Shown in pieces: positions 24,330-28,736 of a stretch of 28,736 nt of DNA (positions are counted from its first letter, which is position 1; every line of letters begins with the position of its first letter). The notes beneath the pieces are model-generated. The model ran no database searches. It saw only the letters and a list, made by a program, of their open reading frames with translations, and was not told the origin of the DNA. Origin of the DNA: Bacteroidota bacterium (lineage in GTDB: Bacteria > Bacteroidota > Bacteroidia > Bacteroidales > P3); the NCBI GenBank assembly GCA_023415495.1, contig JAEZKK010000029.1, forward strand, positions 1 through 28,736, read 5' to 3'. The translations under genes were made by a program, and so were the position numbers.

Positions 24330-25612
24330 TGTATAAAAGGCCAATAATATTTATATTAATTCCCTTTATATTATTAATAATCATTGTAGAGGCATTCTTT
24401 CCTGTCTTCTTTCTCAATAATCATTACTCAATTTTCTCTGAGAACGAAAGCCAATACAAGCTTAGAATTATTGAGGAGATGTCTATTAAGAAAAAGACAA
24501 TCTCCTATAAGGCAAGAGTAACCCATATTCTTAAGGATAGCATTTGGCAAGAAACCAAGGGCAAGGTGGTTGTTTATTTCAATAAAGAGGATTCCAACGC
24601 TTATAATTTAAAATATGGTCAGGTGATTATTTCAAAATCTCCTTTTAGGGATATTGAGAATTATTCTGGCTCTGATTTTGATTATAAGAGATATATGAAG
24701 CAAAGAAGGTATTACCAATTAAGCTTTATCAAACCTTGGGATTGGAAACTTACTGACGAAACTTCTGGGAATATAATTATTGCAAAGGCGAAAATTCTAA
24801 AGAATAATATTGAGGAAAGGTTAATAGAATCTGGCTTAGGAGATAAAGAATCCTCTTTGGCTATTGCTCTGCTTTTGGGAGATAAAACTCTTGTGGATAA
24901 AGATTTGAGAACTGCATTCAATTCCACAGGGCTTGCTCATATACTCTGCGTTTCGGGGCTTCATATTGGGATAATTATGCTTGTAATTGACTTTTTTCTA
25001 AAGTTGATTACTCTTGCCAACTATCGTTTATTTGCTCTAAGAAAGATAATTGTAATACTCATTGGCTTTTCTATTTGTTTTATAGTAGGACTTACTCCTT
25101 CAAGCCTTAGAGTTGCAACAATGATAAGTATATTATTTCTAACCAAACATCTCTCAAGAGGATACGACTATCTTAATATACTTTTCCTAACAGCCTTTAT
25201 TTTTCTAATAATCGACCCTCTGATTCTCTTTAACTGGAGTTTTCAATTATCCTTTCTTGCAATACTTGGAATATCAGTATTCTCAAAAACAAAACACAAA
25301 TTCAATTCCCTATTCCCCTTATATCTCCAACCAATAACAAGCATAATGGGAATGACCCTCTCAGCTCAATTCTTCGTATTACCAATCCTAATATTTAGAT
25401 TCAAATCCCTTCCAACCTATATACTCTTAGGCAATTTGCTAATAGTCCCAATGCTTTCAATAGTATTAGTATTTATCCTTCTAATGCTAATAGTAGGCAA
25501 TTCAGGATTCCTCTCCGAAATAATAACCCCAATCCTAAACTTCCTCCTAACACTAATGATAAATATAGTAGAATTTATAAACTCCCTACCATATTCCTCA
25601 ATAAAGCTATAA
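24329..25612 (+). CDS. comEC: ComEC/Rec2-type DNA channel protein, short form
   Basis: 427 aa. One N-terminal membrane segment, then a DUF4131-like OB-fold region (ISYKARVTHILKDSIW, YSGSDFDYKRYMKQRRYY). The competence domain follows, with the signature GLAHILCVSGLHIGII (from residue 201), GLTPSSLRVATMIS, FNWSFQLSFLAILGI and several helices. ComEC carries single-stranded DNA across the inner membrane during transformation. Bacteroidetes forms are usually about 650-700 aa with more helices at both ends. This one has only one N-terminal helix, stops at INSLPYSSIKL and has no metallo-beta-lactamase domain. No continuation was found in the following bases. It may be a reduced or truncated channel, so activity is uncertain. 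Confidence 0.82.
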   Translation: MYKRPIIFILIPFILLIIIVEAFFPVFFLNNHYSIFSENESQYKLRIIEEMSIKKKTISYKARVTHILKDSIWQETKGKVVVYFNKEDSNAYNLKYGQVIISKSPFRDIENYSGSDFDYKRYMKQRRYYQLSFIKPWDWKLTDETSGNIIIAKAKILKNNIEERLIESGLGDKESSLAIALLLGDKTLVDKDLRTAFNSTGLAHILCVSGLHIGIIMLVIDFFLKLITLANYRLFALRKIIVILIGFSICFIVGLTPSSLRVATMISILFLTKHLSRGYDYLNILFLTAFIFLIIDPLILFNWSFQLSFLAILGISVFSKTKHKFNSLFPLYLQPITSIMGMTLSAQFFVLPILIFRFKSLPTYILLGNLLIVPMLSIVLVFILLMLIVGNSGFLSEIITPILNFLLTLMINIVEFINSLPYSSIKL

Positions 25613-26162
25613 TAAAACTCCTTCCCAATAAAATAGAATCAAGAAACAAAGAAATAGATCTAATAGATAATATTACTGAATAAATAATTATATTTAGCTT
25701 TTTATTAGGCAGATTAAAAATAATGTTATACATTTGCAGGTGTATATGATATATAAATATGTCAATCAATGCATAAAGCTAATACATATATTTTAAGCAG
25801 TATTCTAATAAACTCTCTTTGCAATAGAGCAAAGGCGAGTAATCCCTTTCTATTACATAGCTTGCATTACACCTTAGAAACAAAATCAACAAGAAATATA
25901 TCGTCAAATTCATTGACAAAACAATTAAGATTATATTCGTTTTTCAGAGGGAAAAGGAAGTAATCTCAGTTATTAACCCATTAAATCAAAACGAAAGGAG
26001 AAGTTTTAAAATCAATAATGGATAAGACTAAAACCATTAAAAAAAATAAAGTCAATATTTAGTTTTAGAAGAATTGATGATAAATCTTGTTTTTGTTTAC
26101 TTAACCGCAGGAATAAAACTCTGCAAGAGAAAAGTATTTATTAATTTGAAAATTATTTAGAC
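25613..26162. other. 550-bp intergenic stretch, no convincing gene
   Basis: Between comEC and the lipoprotein operon. It contains a promoter-like TACATTTG (25729-25736), a small hairpin CTTTGC-AATAGA-GCAAAG near 25819-25836, and an inverted repeat TAATGG (26016-26021) with CCATTA (26034-26039). Short open frames are present but lack family resemblance. No good promoter or terminator was found immediately before the ATG at 26163. A decayed gene or a long leader RNA is possible. Confidence 0.4.
25729..25736 (+). promoter_or_regulatory. Candidate -7 element upstream of the small-lipoprotein operon
   Basis: TACATTTG fits TAnnTTTG, but there is no TTG at the right spacing and the first gene is about 425 bp away. 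If used, it would give a long leader or a separate small RNA. Confidence 0.3.
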
Positions 26163-26594
26163 ATGAAAACTAAATTTTTAAACCTAAGTTCTGTCGCCAT
26201 AGTGGTCGTAGCAATCCTAAGCCTCGGACTATTCTTTTCTTGTGAGGAGAAAGTTGAGAAGAAGGATAATGATGTGAAGAAATGGGAATGTGTTTTGTCT
26301 GATGGAGTTAAAATAACACTAGAAATGTATGAGTTGGAAAACAAATACTATACTACTGTAAGCAACACTTCGCAGATGACATTATTATTTGGAGATAATT
26401 CTTGGCAGTATTATCAAATGGATGGTGACACAATGACGATTGTCCAAATAAACGATCAAGCAATAGATCTTGATTATAATCCTCCTATGTGGTTAATAAG
26501 CAAACCTTCAAATAATGTTATGACAATGGAATATTTTGGTGTTTTGCCTGATGATGCATCAATAAAAACTGAGTATATGTTTAACCTTAAATAA
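26163..26594 (+). CDS. Small lipoprotein A (unknown function)
   Basis: 143 aa. The signal peptide has lipobox LFFSC with Cys27, followed by EEKVEKKDND, an acidic/lysine export signal for the cell surface. The mature part (WECVLSDGVKITLEMYELEN, DGDTMTIVQIN, PPMWLISKPSNNVMTMEYFG) is beta-rich and not recognised; it has the look of the small lipid- or metabolite-binding barrel lipoproteins of Bacteroidetes, which is only an impression. The signal peptide resembles that of lipoprotein C. First gene of a five-gene run; the next starts 9 bp after its stop. Confidence 0.75.
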   Translation: MKTKFLNLSSVAIVVVAILSLGLFFSCEEKVEKKDNDVKKWECVLSDGVKITLEMYELENKYYTTVSNTSQMTLLFGDNSWQYYQMDGDTMTIVQINDQAIDLDYNPPMWLISKPSNNVMTMEYFGVLPDDASIKTEYMFNLK

Positions 26595-26603
26595 ATTTGC
26601 CTT

Positions 26604-27068
26604 ATGAAAAAGTATTTCTATTCATGCGGGATAAGCACAATTTCAAAAATTAGCACATTTGCTTTAGCAGTAATTATTGTATTAAGTATTGGTTTCTTCT
26701 CAGCTTGTGAAGAGAAAGACAAAGAAAATATTACAAATGATAAGGTAACTAATTTACAATTTACTAATTGTAAATATGACAAGAGTGATTCTAATGATTC
26801 TATTCAAGAAACGATTCAGTTAGAGTTTGTAGGCAACACTCTAAATGTTTTTCATCAAAACCTATATGTTCCTTGTGATTACGATACAATTTATATCAAG
26901 CCAACAATTACAAATAACACATTAACCATTTTAGAGCAAGGAAATAATGGTTTTGTAAATTGTGTTTGCCCAGTTGATTTATCATATTGTATAAATAATA
27001 TAGATACTAATGCAATATCTTTAATCATCATCAATTGGGATACAGTATATAATAATCTAAAAAAGTAA
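26604..27068 (+). CDS. Small lipoprotein B with shared signal peptide
   Basis: 154 aa. The signal peptide (YSCGISTISKISTFALAVII, then VLSIGFFSAC, lipid Cys35) is nearly identical, also at DNA level, to those of lipoproteins D and E. EEKDKEN follows. The mature domain has a pattern I have seen in hypothetical Bacteroidales lipoproteins: two Cys in FVNCVCPVDLSYCINNI after a beta-rich stretch (LTILEQGNN). Function unknown. An internal Cys8 in the n-region of the signal peptide is unusual. Confidence 0.75.
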   Translation: MKKYFYSCGISTISKISTFALAVIIVLSIGFFSACEEKDKENITNDKVTNLQFTNCKYDKSDSNDSIQETIQLEFVGNTLNVFHQNLYVPCDYDTIYIKPTITNNTLTILEQGNNGFVNCVCPVDLSYCINNIDTNAISLIIINWDTVYNNLKK

Positions 27069-27111
27069 AAGTAATAAAAAAATATTTTTATTAATCTAAA
27101 ATGATTGTGAT

Positions 27112-27588
27112 ATGAAAATCAAATTTTTAAAACCAAGTGCTTTTCTCATAATAGCAGTAGTTGCACTTTTAAGTATGTCTTTCTTTTCGGCTTGTGAGGA
27201 GAAGGATGATGTTATAATTGTTGAAGGGACTGTCCTTTCCATACTTCATCCTTGTTATGGAAACAGTATTCTTATTTCGGTAAAAAATAATAATATTGGA
27301 GCAAATGGAAATTTTGATATTTCCAATGATTCTACATTAGAGTTTCAAAATGCAATTGGGATTCCTTTATTTTACAAATTCGATGATTCTACATCTATAA
27401 ACTATCAAATGGCGGGTTTTGATAAGATCAAAAATCTCACACAAGATGGAAAAATAAAATTTGAATGTAAATTAAAATCATCTTCAGATGACATTTTGTT
27501 TGAAAGCAATGTCATTTGCCCTATGTTATATAGCTCTCCTAATGTCCCACTATATGTAGTTACAAAAGTTATTAATTATCAAAATTAG
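27112..27588 (+). CDS. Small lipoprotein C (unknown function)
   Basis: 158 aa. Signal peptide with lipobox FFSAC (Cys28), then EEKDDVI. The n-region MKIKFLKPSAF is like that of lipoprotein A, not like B, D and E, so two signal-peptide types alternate in this operon. The mature part (IIVEGTVLSILHPCYGNSIL, FQNAIGIPLFYKFDDST) is beta-rich and unrecognised, with two Cys (HPCYG, VICPM). It lies 43 bp after B and 6 bp before D. Confidence 0.75.
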   Translation: MKIKFLKPSAFLIIAVVALLSMSFFSACEEKDDVIIVEGTVLSILHPCYGNSILISVKNNNIGANGNFDISNDSTLEFQNAIGIPLFYKFDDSTSINYQMAGFDKIKNLTQDGKIKFECKLKSSSDDILFESNVICPMLYSSPNVPLYVVTKVINYQN

Positions 27589-27594
27589 AAAATT

Positions 27595-28086
27595 ATGAAA
27601 AGATTTTATTCGTGTGGGATAAGCACAATTTCAAAAATTAGCACATTTGCTTTAGCAGTAATTATTATATTAAGTATTGGTTTCTTCTCAGCTTGTGAGG
27701 AGAAGGAAGATACAAATAAAACAATTTCTATAACAGAGATTGATTTAAATACCGACGAGAGTGCTTTTAAAGATTATCTAAATGATAGAGAAGTTTATGT
27801 CGTAAATACTCAGGAAGATTATGAGGCTCTTCTTTCGCCTTACGTAACAGACTTACCTCAAATAGATTTTTCAAAACATTCATTTGTTATACTATGGAGC
27901 CAAACAGGTTGTTTACTTGATAAAACTTTAGATTTTTCTTCTAATTCTTCTAACTCTTATGATTTAAAAATCAATTTGCATTTAGGGGATTGTGCTTCTG
28001 TAGATTTCTGGTATTCGGCATTTTATACCCATTCAAAAATTGACACTAATAAAATAATCAATTTAAATGTAAACGAAATTAATTAA
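27595..28086 (+). CDS. Small lipoprotein D, possibly PrcB-like, with shared signal peptide
   Basis: 163 aa. Shared signal peptide (MKRFYSCGISTISKIS, lipid Cys34), then EEKEDTNK. In the mature part, VVNTQEDYEALLSPY, then IDFSKHSFVILWSQTG and a following strand pair recall lipoproteins with a PrcB-C-like fold (question-mark assignment: the pattern [strand]-xxQEDYExL-IDFSKxxxxxxxxxTG only). Two Cys (TGC, GDC) could form a disulfide. Function unknown. Starts 6 bp after C. Confidence 0.72.
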   Translation: MKRFYSCGISTISKISTFALAVIIILSIGFFSACEEKEDTNKTISITEIDLNTDESAFKDYLNDREVYVVNTQEDYEALLSPYVTDLPQIDFSKHSFVILWSQTGCLLDKTLDFSSNSSNSYDLKINLHLGDCASVDFWYSAFYTHSKIDTNKIINLNVNEIN

Positions 28087-28094
28087 GTAAGATC

Positions 28095-28514
28095 ATGAAA
28101 AGATTCTATTCGTGTGGGATAAGCACAATTTCAAAAATTAGCACATTTGCTTTAGTAGTAATTATTGTATTAAGTATTGGTTTCTTCTCGGCTTGTGAAG
28201 AGAAGGATGAAACAGAATGCTCCTTTAAAAATCCAGTAGCCGATCTTCCTTGGTTAAAAACTAAGGTAACCGAATTATCTCAAAGCCCTTTTCATGCAAG
28301 AATTTATCAATGTACTTATCAAACCAATAAGATATGTTTTATGGTTGAACCTTGTGTGGATTGTCCTGATGCTGGCTATACATTTTACGCCTGTGAGGGA
28401 GCTGAATTATGTAGAGAAGGTACTATTGTGGGAGGGAACCAGTGTGAAGGATTGAATATTGATAGAGATAATAAAATTCTTATTTACGAACAAAATAAAC
28501 CAATAGAGGAATGA
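28095..28514 (+). CDS. Small Cys-rich lipoprotein E with shared signal peptide
   Basis: 139 aa. Shared signal peptide (lipid Cys34) and EEKDETE. The mature domain reads NPVADLPWLKTKVTELSQSP, ARIYQCTYQTNKICFMV, EPCVDCPDAGYTFYACEG and KILIYE. I recognise this as a widespread hypothetical Bacteroidetes lipoprotein family, with no known function. Eight Cys in about 100 residues suggest disulfides in an exported, oxidised place. Last gene of the run, 8 bp after D. No terminator was seen. Confidence 0.78.
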   Translation: MKRFYSCGISTISKISTFALVVIIVLSIGFFSACEEKDETECSFKNPVADLPWLKTKVTELSQSPFHARIYQCTYQTNKICFMVEPCVDCPDAGYTFYACEGAELCREGTIVGGNQCEGLNIDRDNKILIYEQNKPIEE

Positions 28515-28611
28515 AACCCTTCGTGCGGGATTTGTAATCATGTGCGGTCGAATCTTAAAACTACTCGACGAAGATAAACAAAGAAAGAAAATCAAGCTAT
28601 TTCTAATTGAT

Positions 28612-28695
28612 ACTTCTTGTTTGTGAAAGGAGAAGCCTTTATTTTAAACTTAGACTTCTTGTCTATAAATTTAGAGGCCTTTATTATCATATCGA
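28612..28695. repeat. Intergenic array 3: 42-bp (2 x 21) direct repeat
   Basis: ACTTCTTGT occurs at 28612 and 28654, and GCCTTTATT at 28635 and 28677; both pairs are 42 bp apart, twice 21. TTAGACTTCT (28650-28659) also occurs in array 1 (around 890-899). Between 28515 and here I see no gene, only a 28-codon frame at 28541 with no support. Confidence 0.65.
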
Positions 28696-28736
28696 AATGG
28701 CATTTGGCGACGACGAAATGCCATTTCAAAGCGACG
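28693..28736. repeat. Array 3 palindromes at the window edge
   Basis: GAAATGGCATTT (28694-28705) and its reverse complement AAATGCCATTTC (28716-28727) make a perfect 12-bp inverted repeat. CGAAATG starts at 28693 and 28714, 21 bp apart, and GCGACG follows each half. The array is cut off by the window end. Confidence 0.8.

Noticed and set aside
25769..25963. 64-aa plus-strand frame
   Set aside because: No recognisable domain, no close promoter or ribosome site; it looks like a chance frame, though a decayed gene cannot be excluded.
28541..28627. 28-codon frame starting ATGTGCGGTCG
   Set aside because: Too short, no homology that I recognise, and no spacing evidence for translation.

Overview
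The window is AT-rich chromosomal DNA from a Bacteroidetes bacterium, most likely in the order Bacteroidales. The support is: many promoters of the Bacteroidetes type (TTG, 18-20 bp, then TAnnTTTG), an HU-HIG type histone-like protein, lipoproteins whose lipid cysteine is followed by acidic residues, type IX secretion (T9SS) cargo domains, a PorE-like four-domain protein, and weak or absent Shine-Dalgarno sites. No rRNA, tRNA, CRISPR array, insertion sequence or phage gene was recognised.

Layout. 1-317 is the tail of an unknown gene entering from the left, facing a histone-like gene (375-794, minus). 822-1150 is a symmetric intergenic array of 21-bp repeats. 1164-5340 holds four tandem copies of a roughly 1.1-kb unit. 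Each copy has a conserved leader with a promoter, a surface-lipoprotein gene and, in the first three, a decayed 5' piece of a secreted-protein gene; a strong terminator closes the block. 5468-9869 is a secreted M16 metallopeptidase plus alpha/beta hydrolase operon. 9985-12194 is iorAB (2-oxoacid oxidoreductase, probably indolepyruvate). 12266-13630 (minus) is a T9SS-exported YD-repeat-like protein. 13727-16103 (minus) is bioB and a MATE exporter. 16201-16443 is a second intergenic array. 16568-25612 is a five-gene run: guaA, a LysM plus periplasmic-binding protein, a large T9SS-tailed protein, a PorE-like protein and a short ComEC, with gaps from 31 bp down to a 1-bp overlap. 26163-28514 is an operon of five small lipoproteins. 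28612-28736 begins a third repeat array at the right edge.

How the genes work together. Much of the window serves the cell envelope. The lipoproteins carry Cys plus acidic export signals for the surface. The 891-aa and 454-aa proteins end in likely T9SS signals, and the PorE-like protein is a probable T9SS component. guaA, iorAB and bioB are ordinary metabolism.

The main novelty candidate is a set of three intergenic arrays (822-1150, 16201-16443, 28612-28736). Each combines repeats spaced 21 bp (or 42 bp), which is two DNA helical turns, with a cluster of palindromes whose sequence differs at each locus. Arrays 1 and 2 share the core TACTTTNNAACTT. The second candidate is the pair of lipoprotein clusters, where nearly identical leader or signal-peptide DNA is joined to mosaic (first cluster) or unrelated (second cluster) mature proteins.
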